Shown here piece by piece: positions 47,301 through 58,928 of a stretch of 64,000 nt of DNA. The position numbers and the translations under genes are program-made. Each line of letters begins with the position of its first letter. The stretch's first letter is position 1. The notes beneath the pieces are model-generated. The model searched no databases. It saw only the letters and a program-made list of their open reading frames with translations, and was not told the origin of the DNA. Origin of the DNA: Entoloma clypeatum (taxonomy: Eukaryota; Basidiomycota; Agaricomycetes; Agaricales; Entolomataceae); contig OY751485.1 of the NCBI GenBank assembly GCA_963565915.1, positions 1,612,001 through 1,676,000 of the forward strand, in the 5' to 3' direction.

Positions 47301-48078
47301 CGTGTTCGGGAAAGTGATTGGGCTGTCGGCAGAGCAGGAGAGCGAGGCGTTTGACGTGTTTGTTGTCGTGGTGGAAACGCACCTGCTGCCGCTGTGCCAT
47401 CGGCTCGAGGCAGATGTGAACGAGAAGCTGTTGAAGGAGCTGGCGCGTCTGTTGATGACGATGAACCAGCCACTGAAGCTGCTTGCGTCGATGGAGGAGC
47501 AAGAGCCGTTTCATTACCACCTGATGACTATGAATGTGAGCGCGAAGAACCGGCCGGCGCCGGCGCTGCTTGCGGCGTCGACGAACTACCTCGCGCTGAG
47601 GGGCCAGCTCGCGGCAGAGCTGCCGGCGTATCTGAAGCTTCTCCATCGGGGCTTGGCGGTTGAGGTGAGGAGGCTGGCACATATCCAAGCCGAGTTTTGG
47701 CGCCATGTGAGGGACCAGTGGGCGGATCTCTGGGAGATGTTAAGGGTATCGGAGGATAAGATAATCAAGGGGCATGAGGAGACGATGGCTGTCTGGCAAT
47801 CGAGGTGGTGGGACGTGAACGAGAATGTGTCTGGCTTGCAGATCGTAAAGCCGCCTGAAAAGCAGCATCAGCCTTTGATCTCGCTGCCGTATAGTGGAAG
47901 GCACAGCCAGATGACTGCGACTGCGCGGGAGACGACGCATCGTGTGATTGACATGTTGCAATCGTTGAACATCGACACTGCGCATGTGACAACACCCTCG
48001 ATTATGCCTGGGGGTGGAGACTTGAGGACTGGCGGGTTGCAACTTTCTCCAATAGCAGAAGAACAAGAAGAAGATTAG
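44316..48078 (+). CDS. RhoGEF with two tandem DH-BAR modules
   Basis: Exons 44316..44655, 44709..44980, 45039..46371, 46421..46665, 46723..48078; 1181 aa, phases consistent. Module 1 DH: HALHELLLSERTYASDLALI ... LLIKPVQRLPEYSTLLGAI; BAR-like: LLPLCHQLEADVNAKLLKEL ... QAEFWRNVRDQWADLW. Module 2 repeats both: HALHELLSSERAYASDLALV, LLIRPVQRLLTYSLLLRAI, LLPLCHRLEADVNEKLLKEL, QAEFWRHVRDQWADLW. The second DH starts inside the same exon that ends the first BAR, so this is one polypeptide, not two genes. Introns interrupt both DH copies at identical sites (PLALG|H and F-L-x-(L/I)|IPELEK). Presumed to activate Rho/Cdc42 at curved membranes (as in DNMBP/Tuba-like DH-BAR proteins). A PH domain is not seen. 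Confidence 0.88.
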
Positions 48079-49370
48079 TTCTTGAAGTCTATATCGATAG
48101 TATGTCGATGATGATGGCGCCGGACAACAAATGTATAACAGTGTACAGAGGCATTCCGCTTGAGGAGTTGGTGGCAGAGCTGCGTGTCACTGCTGGGGCG
48201 CTATCAGCCAACAGAGCAACAGAGGCCGTCCTCGCATCCAATGTCGCCTTCTTCGTTTGCTGCATCTCCTTCTGCGGGTCATTAACCTTCTCCATACGTC
48301 CTGCAGGCCCTTCGCCGTTTCTACTGTCTGTTCATCTTCGCGTTGCTTGGCCCCGCGTTGCTTGGATCCTGTTCTTGTCTGGCCTCTGCTTCGACTTCTT
48401 CTACTTGTTTCCTCTCTGCATTCTCAGACTTCTAACTCAAACGTCAATACTTTGCTAAACCGGAATGAGGGTAGAGATCGTTACCTGCAGTCGGTTTGAG
48501 TAAAGTCAGCTTGTGGCGCGGACCCGCAGCTGATTAGACGAGGGAAACGTGTAATCAGAGGACGGCGACAGGGTATATTTTCGCACTCCAAGAACGAGTT
48601 GGCATCTTTGGGAACACCGGAATCAAACTTTTGACAAGTTCAACGTCGAATTGTATCTTGTCTTCCTGCAACGAGTCATCGCCTTCCCGCATGTGGAGGA
48701 TGATTGTGGTCTTGTTGATGAGAGAGATACAATTACGACCGACTCTCGTTTCTCTTTATCTAGCAAGCTCCCCTTTCAATATACGATCGCCGATTGGAAT
48801 GACCATCCTTGATTGAGAACGAGCCTGAGATATACCCAGGACCAAGAGGACAGTGTAGAGTCATTCACGGTACCCAGCCCTGCAACGATGAGTTGCCAAA
48901 AAGAGGCCTTAGGGCTCCGTTAGCTGCCGAATAACCGCGATCTCGTACCATGAACTCAACATGAACTATTGCGGTGCATTTGCCGCTACGTTAGTAGTGG
49001 GTTTTGATTGTTTCGGTATGCAGACTCGTTCGAAGTGCGGGTGAAAACGTGGGTATAGCACAATTCTAGCAAGGAACTTGCGTGAATCATCGTTTCAGGA
49101 CGATAACCAGTATTCGGGGCACGCGTCCTCGTCCAGGAAACAGCGAATCCGTCCAGTCACGATCGCTTGAGCAGGACACGTGAGACATGTACCAAGGTTT
49201 CGCGGGCAAGAAAGGGATTCTCGCAAGGTCTTTCACAGTGGCTCAAGTTTGAGTCCTGCCCTGTGTACTTGAACAATGGTTTAAGCATGTATTGCCCGTA
49301 CTTACGGTAAAGGAGGACAAGAGCCGAACATGGAATGCCAAAATACAAAAGACCACCAGACCAACGACTT
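48079..49370. other. Intergenic, no gene seen
   Basis: 1.3 kb between the convergent RhoGEF and ELP1 3' ends. Only short ORFs without motifs. A partial tRNA T-arm-like string near 49240 does not fold into a tRNA. Confidence 0.5.
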
Positions 49371-52300
49371 TCAGATCCCTTCCAAATCGAACAGGTTCAT
49401 TCTCCAATCTGCGCTCAGTTGGCTGGGTAAATCTGGTTTGGAAACTTTGTCGATAGGATTCGTCTTCCTCTCCCTCTCGACCTCCTCCATTCGAGATGCC
49501 CAACTGTCTGCGGGGGCCTCTTCAGGTGGCCTGAGCCAGATCTCGTCCACACTATCCTTGAATTCCTCCTGGAATGCTGCCACATGTCGCTGCATACTCA
49601 GGCCTTCCTCACGATGCTCTGGCGTAAACTGTAACAAATGCGGTAGGAGCCCACCAGCTTCACCTGTAAGTCCAAACAATCGGTTGAAGAACATTTTAGA
49701 GCAACTCGCAAAGCTTACCTTGTATCGTGGTAAACCTCATTGTGAGCTTCGTGACAGATTTCAAGAGGTATTCTTCTTCGTCAACGGTGCCTTTTCTACC
49801 AGAACCCACCTTCCTTTCCAGCTTCCGTTTCGATCGCGAACTTCGCCTGCATCGTGTATGTGAGCAAAGATCGATGGCATGATACGGGAAAAAGACAAAC
49901 TTGGATGTTCGTGAAGCTGTTGAGGGAGCGATCGTATATCTGGTGAAGGCGGTTGGCGCCATCGACGCGTCCGTCATCACATCAACATTATGCAGGTTGA
50001 CGTCTTCTGTTCCGTAAAAAGCATCTATACAACGTTGTATCAACACCCTTAACCTTTAATACCATGTCATGAAACATACCTGGTTCTTCTATTTTCTTGA
50101 CTCGAAGCTCCCGCAGGCGGTTGACCTGTTTCCGTAGCTGTTCCCGGCACTCATTGAGATCCTCCAACACTTGTGCACAACTCTCCAAAGCCCCGGGGTG
50201 GACGACATCTTCTATGAGCTCCGGTTTAGAACTGATCATAATCTATGTGCGATCAGTTCCAGCAAGTGAAAGAACGAGAGATCATAAGTACATACAACCC
50301 GACGGGCCTCTGAAAAGTGATTGCCTTGCACAAGGGCAATGACGGCTTCACGAACGTCCTTGGAGTAATCCAACAGCACTCGGCCTGCCTCCGAATAACG
50401 CTTCTTAGTCATGAGGTCCTCTGACCACTAAACTATCAGTATAGCCTAGGGTAGTGACTTCGCACACGCACCCGCAACTCGATATCCCATGGCCACAACC
50501 TCATCATCAACCATGCCTGTCTGAGCGGCGAGATAGAACAATTCCTGCCACTGGAGGGCCTTTTCATGTGCAATCATAGCTTTCACGAGGTTTGCCGCCT
50601 CCACGAGGACTAACATATCATGCATGAACGAAATAAGCAAAGCTACAGAGAAACTGCGACTCACCGGAAGCGGCCTGTCTGAATTCGCGGCGCTCAAAGA
50701 GGCTATCACCGTATAGTTCTAGCACTGTCTATGAAGAAAGATGAGCCATTCTGGTACCTGTGGACGTAGCGAGGACATACTTGATATTGCTCTGTATTTT
50801 TCCATATTCTAAGAGCCGCTTCATACAAACGGTGCAACTCGAGATATGACATGGCTTCATCAAAATGTTCGGAACCTAGATAGACACGCGTTATCAATCC
50901 GCGAATGAACAACGGTGTATGAAAGGCATACCTGCAAGGCTGAGATTTCGCAAGGCACTCTCATAACGCTTCAGATGGTCATCTATCTTGAATCTTTGAT
51001 AGTATTTCTCCAGCGCCCTCAACTCTCGAAGGAAGGGAAGATATTCTCTCGGATCCTGAAGGGGATCGCGAATCAGCTTCCATAATCCCAAGTTGACCAA
51101 GAGGCTTACCTTCTGAGAATGTTGAGCAATCATGAGCACCAGCGAGAAATCGTACATTCCAAGGGCCGTGTCAAAAAGTTGATCCGCATCAACCAGGAAG
51201 ATGATGTACTTCACAGCATCTTCGACCACCTCCGGATCACTCTCTGCAAAGGAACAGTCAGTTGTTGCTCGTCGAAGGGGAATACGTAGGATTGACCGCG
51301 TAGACGATGCAAGACGGAGAGTGCAGCTTGATGATCCGGCGGCGTTTTGACGACGTATGCTGTTAAGACAGAGTTCACATATTTCGTGAGGTCTTTGCTT
51401 TCCAGCTCTACCCTGACAGCGTCACAGAGCTTCGCGATAGTCTCAGGCGGTTGTTTACCACGCCTGCAGGATAGTTTGAGAAAAAAGGGATAACATTAAC
51501 ACAAACCATAGCGCATACCCAATGCCAGTAAGGAACAAATTGAGGTGGTCAACTTCATGGATCTGCTCAACAAAAGAAGAGATCCGATCCAAAAACCTTG
51601 CTTGATCATGTTCAACAAGAACGTTGAGGTCAATGCGATGTTTTCTGCAGGCAAAGAACGCCTTGCGGTAGTTCCCACTAATTACGGATTTATTATGGAG
51701 CAACAGAAGAACGAAGGGGACGAACTCACTTGTCTATGTCCTGCTTGACGACCTCCATGACCAGCGGTCTCGGGTTGATGGTCTCCAGATTTCCCCGAGG
51801 CATTTGCAAGACCAGACTCATTGTGCTCGGAACGGCTACAATAATCCTTGAACCACGCTCGACACGCCGCCTTTCCAAGTTGAGTTCATTCGGCTTCGCT
51901 GAGCCGTGCTTCTCGTCCAACAAGCCTCTTAGTCCATTCAGGGGACCAAAAATGGCCTCGTGGGCGGTGGTGGTCATGATGATGAAGCCGGAGGCAACCG
52001 TGAACGATGTTGCGTTACTAGCCAGGATGTAGCTAGATTCCCCAGAGGTGATATGCAATTTTCCAGACCTTCCCAAACCCGCATATACGGTCGAAAACGG
52101 GTTCCGTGTATCAGCAGATGAAGAACTCGGAATGCTCTGAGACTGGAGACAAAACTCGGGGAACTGCGTCACTTTGGAGATTGTTTTGTCTTCAGAGCTG
52201 TCTATGGAAAAGGGGTTGAACGGGGCAGGGCAAATCAATCGCCTGGAACATACATCGATATATCTTCCCAATATGATCTTGAAAGGCAACGTGCCCGTCT

Positions 52301-54419
52301 GCTGAGATCAGGCGCCCATTCCTCTCTGGTAATGGGACGTTGACGGGGTCTTTATCCGACACTTCGGAGTCGACCAGTTTCCAGAGTGTAAGGGTGTCTG
52401 AATCTTGGCCTCTTGACAGAACGACAAGTGTCGATGCCGCGTCCGTTGCCGTAGGGCTGGCTACTTGAATTTGCCGTGCGTAGTTGCCAAGCTGACCCAA
52501 CCACGTTCGGGTAGGATTCATGGCACTTCCCCGACCACCTTGTAGATGGGTCTGTAGCAACCAAAGCTCTGCATATCCAGATTCCCAAATTACAGCCAAA
52601 GTATCCGATGCTGACGAGAAAGTTGCGTGTACTGGAACTCGAGAAGACGTCAATGCAATTTGGCACGACGACATGGGAGGCGGAACGTTCTGAACCCGGA
52701 AAGGTGTCAAAAGAATGCTAGCTATAGCATGCTTCGTCAATGGCAACAACCAGCAAATGCCAAACAGATTTTTACGTACTTCCATCAACCACCGCGACGG
52801 CGCCGGAATCGACGGGTGGCTGTGAAGATGATACAAATGTCTCCCATGCATAAGTACGTCGTATGATCTCAGCTAAAAAGGTTTGAGATTAGTGTTAACA
52901 TCCAAAGGTGGTTGATGAACTGATTTCATACTGCAAGTGGTGAGAATGATGTCGAGAGATTGCTCAGGATGCCAAGCAACAGAAGTGAATCGGCCAGATT
53001 CGCCACTAGGGGAGTTTGGAGCCGATATTTCTTGCTTCAGATACCTGAACGTATCCGTAAGTTGCAGCAAAGTCGAAGGATGATGGATATTTACCAGTGA
53101 TAGTTGCTAGTGGTCCACAGTTGAACTAGATCGGTCAATATTTGATAATAGACGTTGTGTAGAAGGTGTACCAATATCACCCCCATGTCCTTCAATCCAG
53201 AGAGCCAGTACGTTCGAATCCGAACTCCAGCGCAACTCACGGACTTTATACCCCCATCTCAAGCGTTCATTCCCATCCGTCGACCCGAAATCCGTGACTC
53301 GAATTCCAAACTCTCCATGTCGGAGGCCATTACGTTCAAAGAACACTACGTCGTGTTTTCCTTCCTTTCCTGCGCCACCACCCTCGAACCCGAACCTCTG
53401 TGTTCCGACGATCAAATTTCCAGAAGGCCTCCAAGCTACTGTGTGCTCCAAACCAGCTACAGGCTCCGAAGTCGATTGCAATGCGGCATCACGGTCGTAC
53501 ACGCGCAAAGTCCGCCGGCGCATATTGTTTCCTGCCAGAGGGGAGAGTGTTGAGACGACAAAAAATGCTGCGTCACCTCGCCAGCTTATCCGAGGTGTTG
53601 CATCATCATCCGGACTTGAACCGATGTTTGCTGCGGCTGGAGCTTGTGCAGCCGCCTTTCCGAGAGAACCGTGAAACTGGGTCTGCTTGGAACCCCAACC
53701 CACATTGATAGGAGCGTCTGCCGCGACAACATTAACTTATTATAGAAGAAAGGCTATCGATGGCCACATACCTTCCCCGAATTCTGCAGTATATATGGGC
53801 GCCTCTGAAAGTACATCGAATGTCGAAGTCATCAGGATGAGCTTATCCTCGCCTAACATTGCATGTTAACAGGATTTTCAGTTTTTGCAACCTCTGCCAA
53901 CCTGTGACAAGAACGAGAAGTGTGTCGTCTGGGCTCCAAGCGGCTGCTATGATTCCGTGTTCTACAGTTCCCTCCACTTCTGTCTGAAATAGCAAAAGAG
54001 ATAAGACTATTCCTTGCTGAGGAAGTGAACGGCAAAACTCACCGCGCCATCGTCATCAAGAGAGACCATGGTGATATCGCCACTGCGCATGATCACCGAC
54101 AATTTTCGGAGTTCTGAGAGGACTTGAAACGAGACGACTTGGTTTGTTTCTAACCCATGAGAGGTAGAAATAGTCGTGAACATCGTGAAAACCGAGGGAG
54201 GCGACGCCTTCCAATGGGATTTCAGTCATTTTGCGCGTTGACAAGGAATAAACGTACTTCATCCGGTGCCTTCCATATTTCAACGTCCACGTCGCCGTCA
54301 AGGTGAAGTTTCTCTGAGGTCGCGTAGATCACATTTTCGTCGAGATCGATTGCGGTTGCAGTGATATTCGCATCTTGCAATGGCGTAAGAGTCGTGGAGA
54401 GGAGCGTTAGGTTACGCAT
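49371..54419 (-). CDS. ELP1: Elongator complex subunit Elp1 (IKI3)
   Basis: Multi-exon gene (roughly twenty short introns) spanning 54419 to 49371. Scaffold of the Elongator tRNA-modifying complex, needed for wobble-uridine side chains. The start MRNLTLLSTTLTPLQD is typical. Two WD40 propellers are recognisable (VLSELRKLSVIMRSGDITMV, LRWGYKVRELRWSSDSNVLA, SGRFTSVAWHPEQSLDI). The TPR-like middle includes KVSLLVNLGLWKLIRDPLQD and DPREYLPFLRELRALEKYYQ. The C-terminus has the basic tRNA-binding patch RSRSKRKLERKVGSGRKGTV and DEEEYLL, then ends NLFDLEGI. The junction around 54200-54260, between WKAPDE and KMTEIPLEGV, could not be resolved in frame. Other exon limits are approximate. Confidence 0.93.
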
Positions 54420-54553
54420 AGTTTATAGCCTCGTTGGAAATTTATCGCATTGGAGATTAGATCTTGTGAAGGAGCAGCGAACAAGTTCACAAACTCTATT
54501 TGGTTTATCCATCTGGGACAAACAACCCCCTTCTTCCAAGTCGCTGTGGAGGG
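54420..54553. promoter_or_regulatory. Divergent promoter ELP1 / EFG1
   Basis: Only 134 bp separate the opposing start codons of an Elongator subunit and an rRNA-processing factor. No TTAGGG box is present here. Confidence 0.5.
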
Positions 54554-55460
54554 ATGGGTCCTCTAAGAACACCAAAAGCGACGCGGCGGGGCGAAGGACC
54601 ATCGACGAATGTAACCGAAACGCCAAAAGTGAAACACAAGCGCCCTCAAAAAGATGTGGCGAGCCTGCCTGGAGTTCAGAAGATCAAGTCCTCACTTCGG
54701 CAGACGAGGAGATTGCTGGCGAAGGTGCGCAGAATAGCTAACTCATGTATGATACCCTTAAGATTCTCGTAGGACAAACTCGCAGCAGATGTCAGGGTTG
54801 CAACGGAACGACGTCTCCAGACTCTGGAGGCAGACCTTGCGCAGGCTGAAGCCTCGAGAAAGGAACGCAATATGGCAGTACGCTATCATAAAGTGAAGTT
54901 TTTTGGTGAGAACTTTGTCAATGCATACCGGACCATTCCTTGACGATCCCAGAGCGGCAAAAGGTCGTCCGGAAGCTGGCTCAGGCCAAGAAACGATTTG
55001 CTTCTGCGGACGCGTCTTCAATGCCCCAGCTCGAAGCTGCGGTGTTCGACCTACGCGTCGATCTGAACTATATCCTCGTGAGTATATTCTTGTTCGCCTT
55101 GCTCAGCTTGTCATACGTCTGCATTAGCATTACCCTAAAACAAAGAAATATATATCACTTTTCCCACCGGACATCAGAGAAATCGGACCAACTGAAGGAG
55201 AAGCGACTAATGTCAACCCCGAGTCCCAGGACGTTCGAAACTGGATACGGAGACAGATGGAGGCGGGGGAATTACCTCTGGAACCGGAACTCCAACTGGA
55301 TTCTCGCGACGAGAAGTCATCCTCTCGAACAAAAGCCTGGAATGGGGAGGGAAATTCAACACCGGCTGCCCCTACTCTAAGGAAGTCAAATCACACGGTA
55401 GTACCAGAACAAGATGCATTCTTTGGAGAAGAGGACGACGGGGCAGACGATTCAGAATAA
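54554..55460 (+). CDS. EFG1: rRNA-processing protein Efg1
   Basis: Exons 54554..54724, 54773..54905, 54953..55077, 55128..55460; 253 aa. Nucleolar 18S pre-rRNA maturation factor. The Efg1 core is intact: QKIKSSLRQTRRLLAKDKLA, ADVRVATERRLQTLEADLAQ, ERNMAVRYHKVKFFERQKVV, RKLAQAKKRF, LRVDLNYILHYPKTKKYISL-FPP. The C-terminus is acidic and Ser-rich, ending FFGEEDDGADDSE. The last acceptor is set at 55127 (TTAG) because it restores the conserved HYPKTKKY segment. Confidence 0.94.
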
Positions 55461-55542
55461 GATTGAATTATTGAATTAAACATCACAATTGCTTTTTGAA
55501 TGAATCCAATTTAATATCACAGTTATCAAGTTATATGGTCAA

Positions 55543-55559
55543 TAGGGTTAGGGTTAGAA
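55543..55559. repeat. Short TTAGGG tract flanking U1 copy 1
   Basis: TAGGGTTAGGGTTAG lies ~25 bp beyond the 3' end of the U1 gene. The same element (61481-61491) flanks copy 2. It is telomere-repeat-like and also matches Tbf1-type sites. Confidence 0.7.
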
Positions 55560-55582
55560 CCCGAAAAAGTCGAAAAAAAAAG

Positions 55583-55760
55583 AAGCCCACCCAGCCAGAG
55601 TGGCCAGAGCAGGACAGGAAAATATTGAGACGGTGCATGAGCCGAAGCCCATACAAGCCAAAGACACTCCCTGTAATGGACAAGGTCGCCGTGCTATGGG
55701 GAGCCTCCATGGCCCACAAACCCGGGTAGGTGAAGGGGCTCATGCCATCAAGGTAAGTAT
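55583..55760 (-). ncRNA. U1: U1 spliceosomal snRNA, copy 1
   Basis: The 5' end at 55760 reads ATACTTACCT, the exact complement of the 5' splice site, followed by TGATGGCATGAGCCCC as in fission-yeast-type U1 stem-loop I. An Sm-like site CAATATTTTCC lies near 55623, followed by a 3' stem region and a T run. A TATA box (TATATAAA on the minus strand) at 55786-55793 is ~26 bp upstream, as expected for a Pol II snRNA gene. The exact 3' end is uncertain. Short protein-like ORFs here (VMDKVAVLWGASMAHKPG and its reverse) are by-products. Confidence 0.9.
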
Positions 55761-55785
55761 GAGGTGCTCACTTGTCGTGCGGGGG

Positions 55786-55793
55786 TTTATATA
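55786..55793 (-). promoter_or_regulatory. TATA box of U1 copy 1
   Basis: TATATAAA on the minus strand, ~26 bp upstream of the U1 5' end, inside a block conserved with copy 2 (TATA at 61727-61734) that extends to 55816. Confidence 0.75.
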
Positions 55794-55816
55794 GTTCTGC
55801 CGGCGGCGCACGGACC

Positions 55817-56794
55817 AGGACTGCTGACAGTGGTGACATCACAAATTTGCAATGCAGTGATGGATTGAAGGCCTATGACAAGGTCGATTTCGATGTGTTT
55901 GCCCGTGTCTTGCCTTCCTTTCTCTGCCGCTGCTCCTCTCCAGTTAATACGGTCTCGATCTTTGGAGCGCATCTGTTCTGCGTGGCCTCTCAGCGCGTCG
56001 CATAAACACCACTGTTGGATCTCCCACGACTTTCTGTAATGTCGCGCCATCCTAAGTTGGCTCTATCTTTCGAGGAAGTACAAAATGCAGCCTGTCTGGA
56101 GCTTGAACGTTGAGCGCTGGTCAGACACCTTCCATGGTTCTCTGTCACTTGGCGATAATCAGCCTCGTAAAACATTGGCTCATGCACACGTGTCATCCTC
56201 TCATCAATGATTCAATGGTCATCCAGTCCAGCTGCCAAAGATTGTTCGACAATCGCCTACTACTTCCTCCCGTACGTTCTTCATTCGCACGCAATTTGCC
56301 GTCATCCATCCCAAATCCACCCGCCTACAAAAGGGGCTTACGATATGAAACTTTTCCATCTTAATCGTTCACTAATACCTTCGATCGTCCTTCTCAATCG
56401 AAATAGTCATGACCCATGACCTGCATGACCTGCAGACGGCGCTTCTAACACGCCGAAGTCTTGGACGTTTTCCATATTTCACGAGGCTAGTTTCATTCTA
56501 ACTGTCCATTAAGAACTATTGATCGTCCTTCTCAATCAAAGTATCCTGACCCATGACTCAATCGACGTTTCTACGCCGAAGTCTTGGACGTTCTCCATGT
56601 TTCCAGAAGGCTTGCTTGCAGACCCTTGATCCTTTACGAAGCTACTTAAGTCACTGTAAGCTCTGAAGTCCGTTCTCTATTGTCCCTCAAACCTCTTCAT
56701 CACTAGCCCTTCATCTCCGAGTCGAAACGCAAATGGCATCGGCAAGGAGTGGCTTTTTCTATTCTCTACGTGATGCTGATGATTTTCCCTCAAG
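55817..56794. other. Intergenic / 5' region of the VHL-ricin gene
   Basis: No supported gene. Two related ~80-bp stretches near 56380-56480 and 56520-56610 share CTTCGATCGTCCTTCTCAAT-like and CGCCGAAGTCTTGGACGTT words, forming a short imperfect direct repeat. Confidence 0.45.
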
Positions 56795-58144
56795 AATCTC
56801 GAACCTCTTCCTATCGCCGTTAACAGGAACCTTGTTTCCTACAACGGTGGCGCTTCTACCTACGTGAACTTTATCAATTGCCTCACTGTGGACGCCAAAG
56901 TATGTTGGATTGATGGGACTGGAAAGCGGGTATTCTATGCGACCGTCAAGCCTGGGCAGACTCACCGCCAGCAGACATACGTCGGCCACCCATGGGAGGT
57001 CACCACCGAGACTGGCTTCAAGGCCAATTATCTCCCAATTGCGGCCGAGTCCAACGTTGTGCTCGAGTCCAAAAATGTCACCGTTAAGTGTTTTTTCCCA
57101 GGTATAGCAGTCGTTGTAGCTAACTGGCCTTGATGTTGACAGAATTTAACCCCTCTTCCTGCCGAAGTTACTGAGGATCTCCGGTCCATCGAAGGTCAAT
57201 CTGCGACCGTCGTCAACTTTATCAACCATCTCGACGTTGATGCCAAGGTGTACTGGATCGATTACAATGGTAATCGCGTCTTGTATGCGACTCTCAAGCC
57301 CGGGGAAGTCAAACGCCAGGAAACCTATGTCGGGCACCCTTGGGAAGTCGTCGCCGCCCCCAACATCAAGGACATTTATGCTCCTCTCGAGATTGAGTCG
57401 AACGTCATCTTGGAGAGGGATTACTCCCTCAAGAACGGCAAGGTTTACAACATCATCAATGCTCAAACCAACACCTACCTCGATCTCTCCGGCACAGATG
57501 GCGTTTCCAGTGCGTTATATCCTTGAGCCGGTATCACTGAGCTTGATCATTGTTATCTAGTCATTGGCTATGTTGGGCATGGCGGCGAAAACCAGAAGGT
57601 AAAATACTCTACCGATGCTTTCCACGGCACATCGTGATTATCTCTTCCAGTGGATCCTACAGTCAGTCAATGGATGCTGGACTTTGAAAAACAAGTACAG
57701 AAGCACCTATCTCGGTATTGGTCCTGCTGGCATCAAACCGAGTACACCCTTGAACGCTGTTGCCAACGCTGTTCAGTGGGATATCCGTGCTGAAGGGACA
57801 GGTGGATTCTACAGGTACTCCGTCTGTACTAATATGGCTCACAGAGTTCTCATTGCCGATCCTCTAGACTCTTCGTGCCGGGAAACACAACGCCGTTGAA
57901 TGTTGATTTGACTGGTAGTAATGCAGGTAATGGCACCCCAGTCATCCTTTACCAGAAGACCCAGGGGTACAAGAACCAGATCTGGAAATTTGTTGCAGGC
58001 AAGTCGAATTATCTGTCTCCCGATCTTCTGTTTTTGATCACGACTTCTTTACGCAGTTTGAATCTAGGATGTTGGCCTTGTCAGGAAAGAATATTTTCAG
58101 CAATTGTACATATCGCTTTCAGAACTGCAATTTGGGAGCATTGA
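56795..58144 (+). CDS. Double VHL-beta-domain plus ricin-B lectin protein
   Basis: Exons 56795..57082, 57143..57509, 57561..57598, 57651..57814, 57868..~58010 (end uncertain, unspliced frame to 58144); the first coding exon is not resolved. Exons 1 and 2 each start NL-x-PLP and encode a VHL-type beta domain with DAKVxWID, RVxYATxKPG and TYVGHPWEV, a tandem exon duplication. The rest is a beta-trefoil ricin-B-like lectin with Q-x-W motifs (NQKWIL, AVQWDI, NQIWKF). No signal peptide is visible. VHL beta domains bind hydroxyproline-containing peptides in animals; a fungal role is unknown. Related VHL/lectin architectures occur in mushrooms. The ATG at 56732 could start it through an intron only with a frame conflict. 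Confidence 0.78.
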
Positions 58145-58928
58145 TTTACTAGTATGAACTAAGATGAAGAGCCTCCACCTCTAAACGCGTCGTTTCAACA
58201 TTTCCCAGCGATCGTTCATTCAAGGATATCATCTCATGCTAACCTGCCCTTCCTGACCAACCACAATATCTCGAAGGGTATCACCGAAAATACATAAGAT
58301 AACAACGAACACACCGTGTCTTGCGATGATAGTCGTCGTGTTATCTATCCTGGTCGTTTTCGCTTGAAATGAATTCCCTGTCAGCCTGACGCGTCACCAA
58401 GCGCCTACCCTCTGTTCTCTTCTTGAAATTCGGAGAATCCAGAGAATTGAGTGCCTCCCTCACTTCCCAGATCATCAGTATCGTTGCGAGCCGGTTCCAC
58501 AGCCACAGCTGGGGTTGCGACAATCACTTCATATGAGAACAGAAGGAGCGATCGCGGTGGATTGAAGCTTGAAGTCTGGCTGAGATGCTGGAGGGGGGTT
58601 ACGCCATCGTTGCCTCCAAAGTGCCAGTGTCCGTTTCCCCACAACCATGTTATGACGAAGTTCTTCAAGAGACCAATGTTTTTTTTTTTTTTTTTTGTAA
58701 ATTGATTTTAACCTTCTCCAGGATCGATCGATCAACGTGGGAACGGCAATTGACGGTCGGCAAGGGGCAAATTGGGCGCAAATTGAGGATCATTCAGTGG
58801 TCGCGCGCCACCAAGGCGCCACTGTTGCCCGTTTTCAAGTTCGCTTTCCAATCCGTCCCTCGACGTTCTCTTCCTCCTCAATCAAACTGGCGTCTTCTAT
58901 CTCCCAATCCGTATTATAACCAAGGGAA
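58145..58928. other. Intergenic, no gene seen
   Basis: Contains a T17 run near 58679-58695 and the promoter side of the seven-TM gene. No supported ORF. Confidence 0.45.

Noticed and set aside
49180..49262. tRNA-like T-arm string near the RhoGEF/ELP1 gap
   Set aside because: The T-loop lacks the invariant TTC and no acceptor or anticodon stem can be paired.
55531..55743. Conserved short ORFs in the duplicated 270-bp repeat, suggesting a protein
   Set aside because: Conservation is explained by the U1 snRNA; frames are short and the strongest match is the 5' splice-site complement plus TATA box.
56732..56794. ATG at 56732 as start of the VHL-ricin gene
   Set aside because: The only plausible intron (GTGGCT...CAAG) leaves it out of frame with the first VHL exon.
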